DNA of 64,000 nt from Chrysoperla carnea (GCF_905475395.1 NC_058339.1:39441172-39505171); one strand, 5' to 3'; shown: positions 25,021 through 36,700, numbered from the stretch's first letter. Program-made: numbers and translations. Notes: generated by a model from the letters alone, not told the origin.

Positions 25021-26700
25021 TCGTGTACCTGACAGAAATTCATATAATGGAACACTGGTTTCTGAAGATATCTTGAGCATATTACCCGATTTTAAAACCA
25101 AAGATTGCTATCATAAAATTATGACATAAGTTTTATATCAAATGATTTTTCCTCAAAGACAAAAATATCTAAAAATCTTCAAGAACAAATTAATTAACCG
25201 AAAATTGGTAAATTTTTTAAAATAATTTGTTTGTAATATAATATAAAAAATAATTTTAATAATTATTAAATATTCGATAAATCATTGGAGACACATAAAT
25301 TTATCTAATTATAAATTGTTATCACAAAATATTATAAAAACTTTTTTATTATTTATATTTAGGCTCTAATTAAGTGTCATTACTTAATTACCTCTATAAT
25401 ATTTTTACTTACATACTTATTGTGTGAATAAAAAAATATTTTATAATTAGTATATAGGGGAAGGTGTAGTACCTAGAATCAAAATAAACATTTATATGTT
25501 TCGTAAAGTCGTGCATTCAAATATCTTAATGGAAATTAGAGCACTTTTATTCCTTACAAAATATATATTTTTGAGAATTGAAATATTAAAAAAGTCTCAA
25601 TAAAAACATGTGTGTGAACCATGGTACACGATATATCAGTCACTACAGTGCATCAGCATAATGTACCATAGTTGATACTGTACCTAGAATCATTCCCATT
25701 GATTGTGACTGAAGGTACTCTTACCAACATGCTATCGTTAGAGTTCACTTTATGCAATAGCTTCGTAAAGTATGTTTGATTGAAACATTAAAAACCCTAA
25801 ACGTTCATTCAGCCTACCTGCATTCTCAGTAAATACACTCTTTTTAATAAAAATATTGAGAAATATCTGCCGAGAAACAACAAAAGCTTCTAGATAAACT
25901 TGACTATAGGTACTACATCTTACCCTACCCATAATTATTAATTATATTAACGTTAATAAAAATTTCAAGGTCACATTTAAAATACTAACAAAACAAACAT
26001 AAATTTTTTAAGATAATTTATGAATATGATTTTTATTTTTGCTATGTGCTTGCCTAAACATAATTAATTTCAATTAAAATCCCAAAAAAAATAAAACTCA
26101 TAATAAAAAAAAAACACAAACTTAAATAACTTTTCACCTTTTTAAAAGCTTTTTTTCGGAGAGAGTAATTCATATATATATAGACAGTAAACGCACTCTC
26201 TATTATGGTACACACATTAAATGTAAACTGAAACCATTATATAACCCATATAATAAATATATCTACCTTATATAGTTCCCCGAAAAAAAAATAACACCAG
26301 AAAAAAATACACCACTCAATAAAAATACATAAAAAAAATTCGGTACGAAATATATTCACTTACCGTCTATATTTAGGCATTATTTCTTTATGGAGGCTGT
26401 GTGACTGCTTCACACCAAAACGTATAAATTTTGACATTTTCCATCGTTATTTTTTATCAATAATACCTAAATAATAGCAAACTCTTTATTTAAATTAAAT
26501 ATACAATTTTATTTAATCAATCTTAAGTTGTTAGCTATATTTTTCTAAAAAGTACACTTAGCGAGCTCATCAAGTCACTTTTCTTAACCTATCATTCCTA
26601 TGTTTTTAAATTTCCACTTTTCGCTACAAAAAATTTCCTGTATATGTTGATCTTAAACTGACAAATTTAATGCCAAAATTAAAAAAAACTTTTAACAAAA

Positions 26701-26986
26701 AGAAAACCGACTTTTCCAAAGAAAAACTTTTCCAAAACAAATTAAAAGTATTGTTATTTTTGAAGTCGGTGTCAGCCAAGCTAATGTAGCAAACTGTTCT
26801 GTCAGAGCTGGACCAAATTGATATAGGACCACACAGGAAGCAAAGATTTCAGAACAGATAAAGAATCATCAAAATCGATTCACCCAGCCGAAAGTTCTGA
26901 GGTAGCAACATAAAAAAAAAATACGAATTTCGAATGTTGAAAAATGTCGAATTGATAACCTCCTTTTTTTGAAGTCGGTTAAAAAA
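26701..26986. repeat. Dispersed repeat R2 (GAAGTCGGTT family), copy A
   Basis: Bounded by AAAACCGACTT and GAAGTCGGTTAAAAAA, with the interior GATAAAGAATCATCAAAATC, CGAAAGTTCTGAGGTA and TAACCTCCTTTTTTTGAAGT. This motif set is familiar from dispersed insect repeats, including Lepidoptera. Minus-strand ORFs here (26849-27069) are spurious. Confidence 0.65.
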
Positions 26987-28230
26987 TGTTTCATACAAAT
27001 TTCTATAACTTTTTCTTGACAAACTAAGGAAACGAAAGCAAAATTCCACCGGTAAGTCTGGTTTTGCAAAACGTTAAACTTAATAATTTCGTTTTTTGAA
27101 GAGGAACCGTAATAAATAAATTAACTAATAATTTGACTCCATTAATGAATTGGCCAACCCGTGGATCAGTGTGTGAACCCAATGAATTTTTTGGTACCGG
27201 GCTGTTTTTACCGGAGTTATGACCGAGTTTTCTTGGTATGTAACTTTCTGAACCATAGCGCTCAAAAAAATTACAGTTTGTTTAAAAATCAGGCATAGAA
27301 ATAAAAAATTAAGAAAAATATCTCCAAAAATGAACTTGGAAAAAGAATCCGTGAAATATCAACGGAAGAAAGAATCCACGAACCAAACAACTCAACTCAA
27401 CTTAGACTTTTGACGCCTAAAAATCAAACTAGACCTTTTTGTTACTTTGGCTATTATAACCTGAACATAGAGGTAACAATTTTTTACAAAAATTCATACT
27501 TAAAACATGATTGTCATATTTTAAATAAAGACCGATAATATAATAGATAATGTTATACAATTATTTGTATCTTTGTCTACAATATTTAACTACAACATGG
27601 TATGACTTTTAAATCTATAGTTTAAGGGTTGTAACATTTTATTTCAAGAAATATTATTTTGTAATATGTAAATGAATTGTTTTTTCTAGACCCTGTTGAT
27701 GAATAAAATAGCGACCCAGACAGGACGTAATTCCTGTGTTAATTTGATACCCTTGAACTGTTTGTTAAAAAAATGACCACATTTATTATTATAGCAAGAT
27801 GCTAAGAAGCATGAATATTAAATATCACACTTTATAATAAAATATAATGTATTCAATACGAAAAAATGACTTCTTGGTGTTAAATTTTAATAAAATGTGT
27901 CAAATTTTATCACTATGATTGTTTTTTTTTTTTTTGCAATTGGTATAGTCACACGCTAGCGTCATGTCAAAATTTCATAGAAAGTTCGATTATATTATTA
28001 TTGGTTGTTAACTCTTTCCGTCGGTTTAAGATGGTTGTTCAACGAAAAATATTTCTTTCGTTGCTGCATTAAATTTCATAGAGTTTTACCGTAGATTGAT
28101 GTCACCGTCAAGTTGGGATAAGCCGCAAATTTTCCCGCATTTATCTTAAAGGGGAGAGGGGGCATTATAGTTGTGCCTAGAATAAATGGAAATGACTTCT
28201 ATATCTCTGCCAGAACAGGTTGAAATTGCT

Positions 28231-28629
28231 ATTCGCACTTTGCGTGAGTTTTATTGAAGGCGTTTCCATGGTAACGATACACTACTTTAATAATAGAATT
28301 GTATGGATGCATATATAATTGTATGGATTGCATTTATGACTTACATTGAAAATTAAATATTATTGTCTCACAAATTTAAATAAATAATTATGATAATTTA
28401 CATTTAAAAATAATATTTGTGCAATTTGATTTCTTATTTTCACAATTTTTAATGCATTAAGTTTAATTAATTAGTGTTTTTCAATAATTTTAATTTGGCA
28501 TTTTCTATAATATTAACATCTAAGGAATTGCAAATTAGTCATAACAGCCTTTTTTATCGCCAAAATTTTTCACTGGAAGCGCTGGCACCGATTTTATTGT
28601 CCCTACCATGACTACGCACACAACGAATT
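28231..28629 (-). mobile_element. MITE family M1, copy E (minus strand, most complete)
   Basis: Both ends are present: AATTCGTTGTGTGCGTAGTC at the 5' end (plus-strand 28629) and ACTCACGCAAAGTGCGAAT at the 3' end. They form an imperfect terminal inverted repeat of about 20 bp. Length is about 399 bp with no coding. No certain target duplication was found. Confidence 0.85.
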
Positions 28630-29810
28630 TGCCACACCAGAAAAAACCCTATATACTATGAGTTTCAACACGATAATTTTATCATTAATGAAACAATTGT
28701 TCCTATATTTTTCTATAACACCTCTGGCTTGCTTTTTTCTATGCCTATTACAAACAAGTGAACCTTATATAGTGATCAACTACGTAGCAAGTGAATTGAG
28801 ACAATGTTTTTTTAGCAAGTGAATTGACGAAACGAGAGTATTATTTTACTATATAAAATGTGTATTTAATGGAATTTTATTTTGTTTGTACAACCCTTTA
28901 GAAAAATAACACGTATAAATTTCTCTTTTACCACCCTTATTTGATATATATAAATTCACGACAGAAGCATTCATCCCCTATAGCGTGGCTTTTTAAAGCC
29001 TCGGGATTTGGTAAATCTCAATTTAACTGTTTTCAGAGGCGTTTCACTGAATATAAATATTCATCAACTGGCAACCATATATTTGTAAAATTATTTACAT
29101 TTATGTCGTTTACGAAATTACTAATTTATTTGATTTTTGTGTACATTTTGGAATTTTTTTTTCTAATTTCTGTACCTATAATGAAAATCTTATAAAAATT
29201 AAATGTTAAAAATCATTGAAAAAGAATGACTTAATTATAAAGCGAGTGAGTCTTCACTGGGCCAATTTAATTTTAAAAAACAAAGACTACTACGTTATAG
29301 CCTTTACTTCTCTTGTCTTTATCATGGATTTTAATTTAAAAATAAAAGATTCTAAACTAAAAGTTGCTTAAGTTACTCCTTATAATATCAGCAATCTGCG
29401 ATTTAAATCGATTAGGTAACAACATTGTTTTATTTATAAAATATTTCAAATTGTAGAATGCACTGCTTAATATATTTTGCGATCTTCATGGGAGCTTTTG
29501 TGTGATGAAAAAACTTTCATAGTTCAGTAAAAGTGTCATTTGATCCGACTTAAGACAAGCAAATTTTCTACTTTGTGTAAAGTGTGATGTCAATAAGTGT
29601 AATTTCGGATACACAGGGTACAATTTTATTTCTTAGAAAAATAAATTAAAGTATTTTTCTAATAAAAATTGCAACGGCGCCCCATGACGGACAGAATAAT
29701 TTTTCGCTTTGTCGTTTGATGATCTTTCTGTTAGAAATACAAAGACTCAACAGTGATGTAATAAGTAAGTTTTTTAGGTAGGAGACTGCAGACTATTCTG
29801 CAATAGGGGA

Positions 29811-30066
29811 TAATCTTGATGTCAAATTGGCCATATTACCTAGAAAAATATAAACTAGGCTTGATACCATGACAAGATTATAAAGTGCAATTAAACTTGA
29901 TTCAAAGGTTGCTCATCGCCTTTTAGCAAAAAAAAATTTTATATGTAATCTTTATGGCGATACCTAAATATGACGTCACTATTGGTATCTTCCTCTTTGT
30001 TTAATAAGAAATTGAAGTGAAAATTCTTCATCTGAAGTGAAAATAAAACTTAGTTCGATCCCTTGT
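29811..30066. mobile_element. MITE family M2, copy B (internally deleted)
   Basis: Starts CAATAGGGGATAATCTTGAT and ends AGTTCGATCCCTTGTT. It shares AAATTGGCCATATTACC, TTTATGGCGATACCTAAATA and ATTCTTCATCTGAAGTGAAA with copy A and lacks about 90 bp of the 3' interior. Confidence 0.75.
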
Positions 30067-30773
30067 TACCTCGACTAGTTGTATATAGTATCCCAATGTC
30101 TGTTTTTACCTCCTATGAGATAATAAAACATAATTTTGGTTCCTGAAAAATATATTTTGTATCTTTAATACCACCAATCATGTAAAAACCCTTGTAATTT
30201 TACGTGTAATACTTGAATTACAATTTAAACAATATAAATACATTATGATATAATATAAATACATAAACACGCATAAAATTTTCGGTTTCAAGTTGCGTAC
30301 GTTCTATATAGGTATGCAATAGCTATCCTATATTTAAAAGGCTTTGAGGTACTCAAAAATAATACAATAGACAAACATACCTATAAAATTTTATAATATA
30401 ATTCTCTAAATTGTAATATCTACCATTCAAGTTGAGTTTCATGAATGAAACTCAATGTGTTTATTAAATAACTCTTATGCTTATATAGACTGTGTTAAAA
30501 TTAAAAGGAAAACGAACCCCCTTTAATTTGTATTTTAACAAAAGGTTTATACTTTGTGTTATTATTATATGGATAAAAGAACCTTCCTCCTAATAGACGG
30601 AATATCTTCTTCATGGTGTTTTAATATTAAACCAAAACTACTCAATTAAATATAATTAAATTATTTATTATTATCCCTTTTTAAAATTTATGGAATATTC
30701 TACGTGGTTTTCTGTGTTTTTAAGTGTGGTTTGTGACTTTATTTTCTTATAAATTGATTTTTTCTAAGGTTTT

Positions 30774-31030
30774 TATCGACGCTTCCACCATTTACGATGC
30801 TTGTTCAGTGTTCTCAAAACATTTATGTTACTTAGAATGCTATTTAAGCGCTGCACCAAACTAATGGATAAAATTATTCTCACAAATTCCAACAAAAAAA
30901 TTATGCTTTTATTATTAAGGGGGTCTCCTGTCCGGGCTAAACGATATCTTGTAATATGAAATAAATTGTCCTCAGTTGTTGAACGAGTAAGTAGCATAAA
31001 TGCGTTCAATTGCCTGGACACGAATGAGAA
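30774..31030 (-). repeat. Dispersed element ending in the GCTTCCACCA motif, with an 82-codon open frame
   Basis: The left boundary is CGACGCTTCCACCATTTACG, the terminal motif shared with 1877-1949. The stretch is less AT-rich than its surroundings and is open on the minus strand for 82 codons (31021-30773), with an internal TGDPLNNKSIIFLLEF. I do not recognise it as a protein domain, and the open frame may be chance in a short repeat. Confidence 0.4.
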
Positions 31031-31154
31031 CTCATGAATTCATGCACTGAGCAATTAATATTTAACCAACTTATTTTTCATGTATGTGGGAATTAAATTT
31101 ACACAAATTTCTTAGAGAATACTTTGTGTAGGAACGTGGAAATCTTTCATTGAA

Positions 31155-31206
31155 TGGGATGAAGGTAGTAAATATCACCAAGACGATATTTACTACCTTC
31201 ATCCCA
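31155..31206. repeat. Perfect 22-bp inverted repeat with 8-nt loop
   Basis: TGGGATGAAGGTAGTAAATA plus TC (31155-31176) is followed by an 8-nt loop, then the exact reverse complement (31185-31206). Transcribed from either strand this gives a 52-nt hairpin. It sits in intron 2 with no recognised transposon around it. Confidence 0.9.
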
Positions 31207-31934
31207 AGGTATGTAATAAAGATTCATGTTGATTTGCTTTCATGTCCTACACATCAATGCTACAAGTTTTCTGTAAGACCTACTTTGAATCATAATTTAT
31301 TCGGAATTTCCTTTTAATTAATTTCATCAAGGCTAAGCGTTTCTCCAAATATTTTTATGTGTCGATATAATCTTGGTAAATTATATATTATTCCTTCAAT
31401 TAATTAATCACCGGCTGTTTTTTTTTGTTCCTTTTGCTTTTCAAGTTAACTTTTATTCAAAAATATTAAAATAAGAAAACTTAACTCATCAACACCTAAA
31501 ATCAGAAAAAATTGATTTATTTTGAAATAAATTAAAAAAAAAAAAAAACAACGTTTTAAAAAATCAATAAAAACACTATCCCGACTAGAAATTTTCACGT
31601 GCTCCCATTTGGGACCCAGCTTGGTTGCCCAATTGGGACCCCAAATTGGGCTGTAACGCAGAAACTTATTTGGGGCCCGGTGGGGCTATCCCAATTGGTT
31701 CCCAATTGGGCAGTCCCTATAGGTTCCCGAATGTGCAAGCCCTATGGATTCCCAATCGAATAATCCCGGTCTGTTCCCGCTTAATTTACCTTATTGTAAA
31801 TCATTTGCCCCTTGTTAATCAATACAATCATGATGTAGCCTATAGCTTCAAATTAAAAATAAACTGGAAATTACCAAGCAAATTTTTTTATTTATAAATT
31901 TATAAAAATACAATAGATTCAGTCAATAGAATGA

Positions 31935-32214
31935 TCATTTTTTTAAACGAAGAAGACGATGGCCATCCCAATCTCGAGCACCTTGTATCACTGCTGTCAT
32001 TGCCTTCAAAATTTCTTTATCGTCTAGTGGGTTTTCGGGACTGGAAGCTAGTTTTTTAATAAAGACATCTATAATAATTTAAAAAAAAAAATTATTAATG
32101 TAAGAACTATTTTTTTTAATAATTACAATATAACTTGTGATCGAAATTTTTACCTTGTATACTTGAATAAAAACTTCTGGTCCGTAGAAGTCCAAGTTCA
32201 CATTTTACATAACC
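31935..32214 (-). pseudogene. Two-exon coding remnant inside the TIR element (join of 32214-32154 and 32068-31935, minus strand)
   Basis: Read on the minus strand, 32214-32154 translates as GYVKCELGLLRTRSFYSSIQ. It is followed by a donor G|GTAAAA (GT at 32153-32152), an 85-bp intron with a T-rich tract, and an acceptor TATAG|AT (AG at 32070-32069). The second exon, 32068-31935, restores an Asp codon across the junction. It then reads VFIKKLASSPENPLDDKEIL, KAMTAVIQGARDWDGHRLLR and LKK before a TGA at 31937-31935. An AATAAA poly(A) signal on the minus strand lies at 31892-31887, about 45 nt past the stop. The composition (Asp, Pro, Gly, Trp, Arg) is unlike translated AT-rich noise. It is probably the C-terminal end of a transposon-encoded or captured gene whose 5' exons are lost; in-frame stop codons lie just upstream of the first segment. 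I do not recognise the domain. Confidence 0.55.
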
Positions 32215-32938
32215 TCACTTTCAATTACACTCAAAAGTTCGTTACACATATGTCAAAATAATATAATTAAATTAAACGTAAATGCACTTAAAAAATTTTA
32301 TGATATAGTATGATGCTGAATTTTTATAAATTAAAATAACAAAAAAAAACTATAAAAAATCACTTATTTTCGATTCATACTCGATTACTCGATCGTTTGT
32401 TAATCACAGTGTTTTTATTATGACAAATAAAAAACTTCTCGTAGCGCCATCTGTTGAAATGTTTTAAATAAATAAAACGCGGAAAATTCAAAAATGAAGA
32501 ACTGATACTTTTGATTCAAATAGAAGGGAAATAGCAATAACAGAATAATATTAAGAGAAAAAAATAGATTATGTAAAAAACGAAAAGTTTATAAATACTC
32601 AAAGTACAGAGTTAAAAGTGAAGTAAAGCGTTTTGAATTAAAACTTTTTTAGGGAAATTATTTTTTTCTAAATTTATAACTATTTACTTACTATAAAAAA
32701 ATAACTTAAACAAAAAAAATTAATTGAAAAATTATGATTGTTTTTAATAAAGTAGGAAATTTTTTAAATCAATTAACTGTACTAAGATTAAGAACATATA
32801 TATTTGCTTTATTCAAAGCAATCAAATTTTTCAAAATCCGGTAAAAATAGAGTAAAGATTATTTAATTTTTACATCGGGCTATCCCAACGTGTTCCCAAC
32901 CAGGTCCCACTCAAACAATTAAACCGTTGTGTTTATCA

Positions 32939-33207
32939 TTTAATTTAATTTGGGCTTTCCCAATAGGTTACCAAATAGGCCCCAGTTGGGAAAAACTATT
33001 TAAAATCGCCTATTTTTACATTGGGCTATCCCAAAAGGTTCCCAATTGGATCCCAATTGGGATAGACCTATTTTAATTTAATTTGGGCTTTCCCAATAAG
33101 TTCCCAAATAGGCCCCAGTTGGGAAAAACTATTATAAAATCGCCTATTTTTACATTGGGCTATCCCAAAAGGTTCCCAATCGGATCCCAATTGGGATAGA
33201 CCTATTG
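32939..33207. repeat. Tandem duplication (about 133 bp, two copies) in the right subterminal zone
   Basis: The segment beginning TTTAATTTAATTTGGGCTTT near 32939 recurs near 33072 with a few substitutions. Both copies contain the same order of motifs: GGGCTTTCCCAATA, AGGCCCCAGTTGGG, AAATCGCCTATTTTTACA, GGGCTATCCCAAAAGG and GGGATAGACCTATT. It is part of the TIR element at 31578-33272. Confidence 0.85.
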
Positions 33208-33713
33208 GGACATGCCCCAACAAATCCCAAGCGGGCCCCAATATAAGTACTGGGACAATTTCTAGTCGGGATCTTACAAAATTATTTTGTAGATTAATTT
33301 AAATTAATTTATCATTAAGCTGTGATTAATCGGTTTTCGGATTTATTAACTAGGTAAAAAAATGATAAAATTATCAATTTTAATTTGATAAATTTAAACC
33401 CTATAACTGATTATTTAAGTAATACAAAGAAATTTACGCCGTTTGGAAAATTGTAATAATTTAAAAACACAAGTCTAGAGTAGAGTAATACTAATAAAAA
33501 CTTAAACATTCTCAAATATTCAGAAAAAATTATTTTCTTGGCTTTTTTGTCACAAGTAAATTTTATCTTGCTCTCAATTTGTTCCTTTTCATTTTGATAT
33601 CACGAGAAAGTGTTCTTGGTTTAAACAAAAATTTCTATAGGTCAAAAACTCTCCTTTTTTTTTTGTAAAAACTACAGGGAGGAAATGAAATTATCTCGGA
33701 AATTATTTCTTAA

Positions 33714-34064
33714 CTAGAGTGATACCCACCTGCTTCGCTGGGTTTAAGAGTAAAGATTGATAAAGATTGCTCTTGCTTATCCCCTTTCTATAACACTCGA
33801 AATAATGGTAAGGATTGTTTTACACAGCTAAAATATATGTATGGTTTTCTATTTTTTTTAAATGTATACTAGTCGTAATTTAAATTTAAATTCATTGAAT
33901 ATATCAGAAAAGATGGCCGTGAAATATTTTATATTGACTATTTTTACAGAAATCTGTAATTTATGGTGATGTCAAATGACTACTTTTACAGAAATCTGTA
34001 ATTTATGGTAACAAACAAACATGCTTACTTTCGCACTTTTAATATATAAAGATAGCGATAGAGA
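33714..34064 (-). mobile_element. Non-autonomous Helitron, copy 3 (minus strand)
   Basis: Read on the minus strand it starts TCTCTATCGCTATCTTTATA and ends CCCAGCGAAGCAGGTGGG plus TATCACTCTAG at 33714. The flanks (A at 33713, T at 34065) again give an A^T insertion. It is shorter than the other copies: the region between the (TTTG) run and the ATTACAGATTTCTGTAAAA segment is deleted. Confidence 0.83.
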
Positions 34065-34217
34065 TTTTGAATCAAATTAAACCACGGAATCAAATTTGTT
34101 GATTGTGTTATGATTGATCATTTTTGACAAGGAATTTCACAGAATGTTAGATTCTATTACCCAATTTTACTCGTTTTGAATCCCAAAAAGGATGTACCAG
34201 AAACGCATCCAGGAGAT

Positions 34218-34333
34218 TAACTACAGAAAAAGTACCATGGTAAAATTAGTTAACGATGTATCTTCGGAAAACTACTAACATCGTAACTACAGAAAAATTA
34301 CCATGGTAAAATTAGTTAACGATGTATCTACTG
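34218..34333 (+). repeat. Two-copy direct repeat, 66-bp period
   Basis: A stretch of about 45 bp with CTACAGAAAAAGTACCATGG and TAAAATTAGTTAACGATGTA occurs at 34221 and again at 34287 with one or two changes. It lies close to the Helitron ending at 34064. Confidence 0.8.
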
Positions 34334-36329
34334 AGAAATCTGTTAGGTAAAATTAAAAGCTATGAATGGCTTTTAAAAATTTTTAATTCCATATAGTTAA
34401 ATAACAATTAGACATTAATTTACCAAAAAAAAAGAACAGAACCTCTTTTTAAAATTTAATTTAAATCAATTTTTTTAGTTCCAGTTGTCACATAATTATT
34501 TAAATATTAAAAACACATTAACAATACGTTTTTGATATAAAAAGGGGGAGAAAATAATATTAAACTTTCGTTATTATTTATAGTTTTTATGTCAATTAAC
34601 GCATATAATATTACAATTTGCTCCACATTTACATATATTACAGTGGTTTGGCTTATCTTTTCATTAATAATATTAATATAATATAAACGCAAATTGATTT
34701 TTTTTTTATTAAATAGTTTTGAAAATTTAATAATAATATCTATTAATAACATTTTTATTAGTTGATAAAAAAATTGTAATTTTTTTTTAAAAATAGTTTG
34801 TTTATTGGAAATTGATTTTAATTATATTATTTTGAACTTTGGAAATTGTATCAAATTTTAATTCAATTAGGGGAAATACCTTTTTGTGATTTTGATTGGA
34901 TAACATTTTAAGTGTCGTTTCGAAACTAAATTGAGTATTTCGTCTATTTTTTTATCAGCCTTTCTTAGAAATTTTTCACAGTTTTAAATCAAAGTCTGTA
35001 ATAAGGATTACTCTGTCAAATTGCTTCAATTTGAATAAACTGATCCTATATGTTCAGAGAGATTAAGAAAAGTGAGTGGCCACCCAGATCTTTTAAAGTT
35101 ATATAAAGCTTATTAAATCTTCGGTAAAGTCATTTTTCTGACAGATTTTTCTATTTTAAAATTAATTTAGGCGTATATAATAGTTTTATCTATTGTAATT
35201 GTGGTAAAATTTGTTGCAAAAAACGTCTTCGCGACTGAAGTATACACGGGAGGAATAATAATTATATCGGTCTTGTCTCGATCTCTTCTCTTATATGAGG
35301 CGATTTCGAGGTCAAACTCTTTAAGACACGTATAAATCCAAGAAAGTCTCATTATGCTTCATTCTATAAATTGTTCCTTCGAAATCAGAAACGCAACATC
35401 AAGACGATGATGCCAGTTTTTACAAAAAACAACTATGCCGCTAATATGGGGTATTAACAAACTACTTGTGAGAGTATAAACTATGTAAGCTTGCCAATAG
35501 TTTTCAATATTTCTTTTCCATATACACAGCCAATAATATTGTCAATATTCCAATATTGGCAGTATATATTGATCATGTAAAGGCCGCTTTAAATACTCTC
35601 AGACAAATTATTATCAAAAATCAAAACACACTAAGCAAACAAAAGAAAAATCAGTTCTGTGTTATCAATTGTATGTTTAATTTCATAGAACGAAATATTA
35701 AAAGATAACTCTTTTTAGTATCGTGCCGACAATAGTTGACGATTTATTATCAGTTTGTTATCAATATACATTTTGAAAATAAAAAATAACATGCATGTTA
35801 TATATATATATAAAGCTATATCATACACAACAACTGACATCACAAAAGTCAATACCGGCACATTTTGTTTGAACTTATCAATCACACACCTGGATTATGG
35901 AAATATTTATAAATTGACAAACGCCATTTTGATATTGATGATAGGAAAAAATACAGAATATTTGAGTTGAATGCTATTGAAAAATGATTATTTGAATAAA
36001 AAAAAGTTTTAAATTATGTACACCCACATCGAGTTAAAATATTTCTATGGTTTCATCACTATCAAAAACATTAACTTATTATAGTGATCGATTATATATG
36101 TTTCTTTTTAGTAAGAGGCCCTGTACTCGATTAGAGAGAATTTTTGGTAGTATCGTAAAGGTTTCTGTAATGGAAAAATCATCGGTTTTTATTCGATTGA
36201 AAGTTTTGAAAAGAGGGAAATTAAAATCATGTTCTTAGCCTCATGGATTACACAATCATTTCTAAGATTTATTTTCAATACTAGCTTGATTTCGTACCGC
36301 TAAAAGTACCGCAAAAATGATTTGAGAAT

Positions 36330-36700
36330 GTGAGACCTAAAAGCCACCGTTTTATAGCCTCCACCTCTCTTGATCTCACTTATCCCCCTTCCATAAAAGA
36401 TATGCACAGTTTTTAATTTTTTAAACTGTAAAATAGTCATAATTCATTGAGTATATCAGAGCTACCATGAATTGTTTGACATTTACTGTTTTAAATTTTT
36501 AATTTACGGTTCAAAATGATCATTCTGCTCCTGTGATCATTATTTTGAGCCCATCTGTGATCATTATTTTGAACCATAAATTAAAGATTTCGGTAAAAAT
36601 TTAAAACACCAAATGTCAAACAATTCATGGAAGCTCTGATATACTCCATGTATTATGACTATTTTACAGTTTAAAAAATTAAAAACTGTACAGTTTAAAA
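36330..36700. mobile_element. Imperfect palindrome built from two inverted Helitron fragments
   Basis: Left arm 36406-36532 and right arm 36557-36690 are inverted copies: CAGTTTTTAATTTTTTAAAC against GTTTAAAAAATTAAAAACTG, TGAGTATATCAGAGCT against AGCTCTGATATACTCCA, TGAATTGTTTGACATTT against AAATGTCAAACAATTCA. The arms themselves resemble Helitron interior (ATTGAATATATCAGAAAAGATGG, then TATTGACT...ACAG). Left of the arm, CTTATCCCCCTTCCATAAAA resembles CTTATCCCCTTTCTATAACA of the minus-strand Helitron. Two direct copies of CTGTGATCATTATTTTGA lie at the centre (36531 and 36555). Confidence 0.7.

Larger units (their letters stand above)
31578..33272. mobile_element. 1.7 kb DNA transposon with 16-bp TIRs and subterminal CCCAATTGGG-type repeats
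   Basis: The ends are perfect 16-bp inverted repeats: ATCCCGACTAGAAATT at 31578-31593 and its reverse complement at 33257-33272. Both subterminal zones (31600-31790 and 32876-33260) are filled with variants of CCCAATTGGGACC, GGGCTATCCCAA and GGCCCCA in both orientations, which look like repeated transposase-binding or secondary-structure motifs. On the right a unit of about 133 bp is tandemly duplicated (about 32939-33071 and 33072-33207). The middle is AT-rich apart from a minus-strand coding remnant at 31935-32214. No clear target-site duplication is visible; an AT dinucleotide abuts the CCCGAC core on each side, but that may be part of the TIR. I cannot place it in a superfamily. The apparent ORF on the + strand at 31625-31897 is only the repeats read through. 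Confidence 0.8.

Noticed and set aside
24830..25129. 99-codon frame shortly after exon 2
   Set aside because: Downstream of a good donor, overlaps a three-copy dispersed repeat, no similarity I recognise.
31625..31897. 90-codon plus-strand frame with GP/NW-rich start
   Set aside because: It reads through subterminal CCCAATTGGG repeats of a transposon; the credible coding trace in that element is on the opposite strand.
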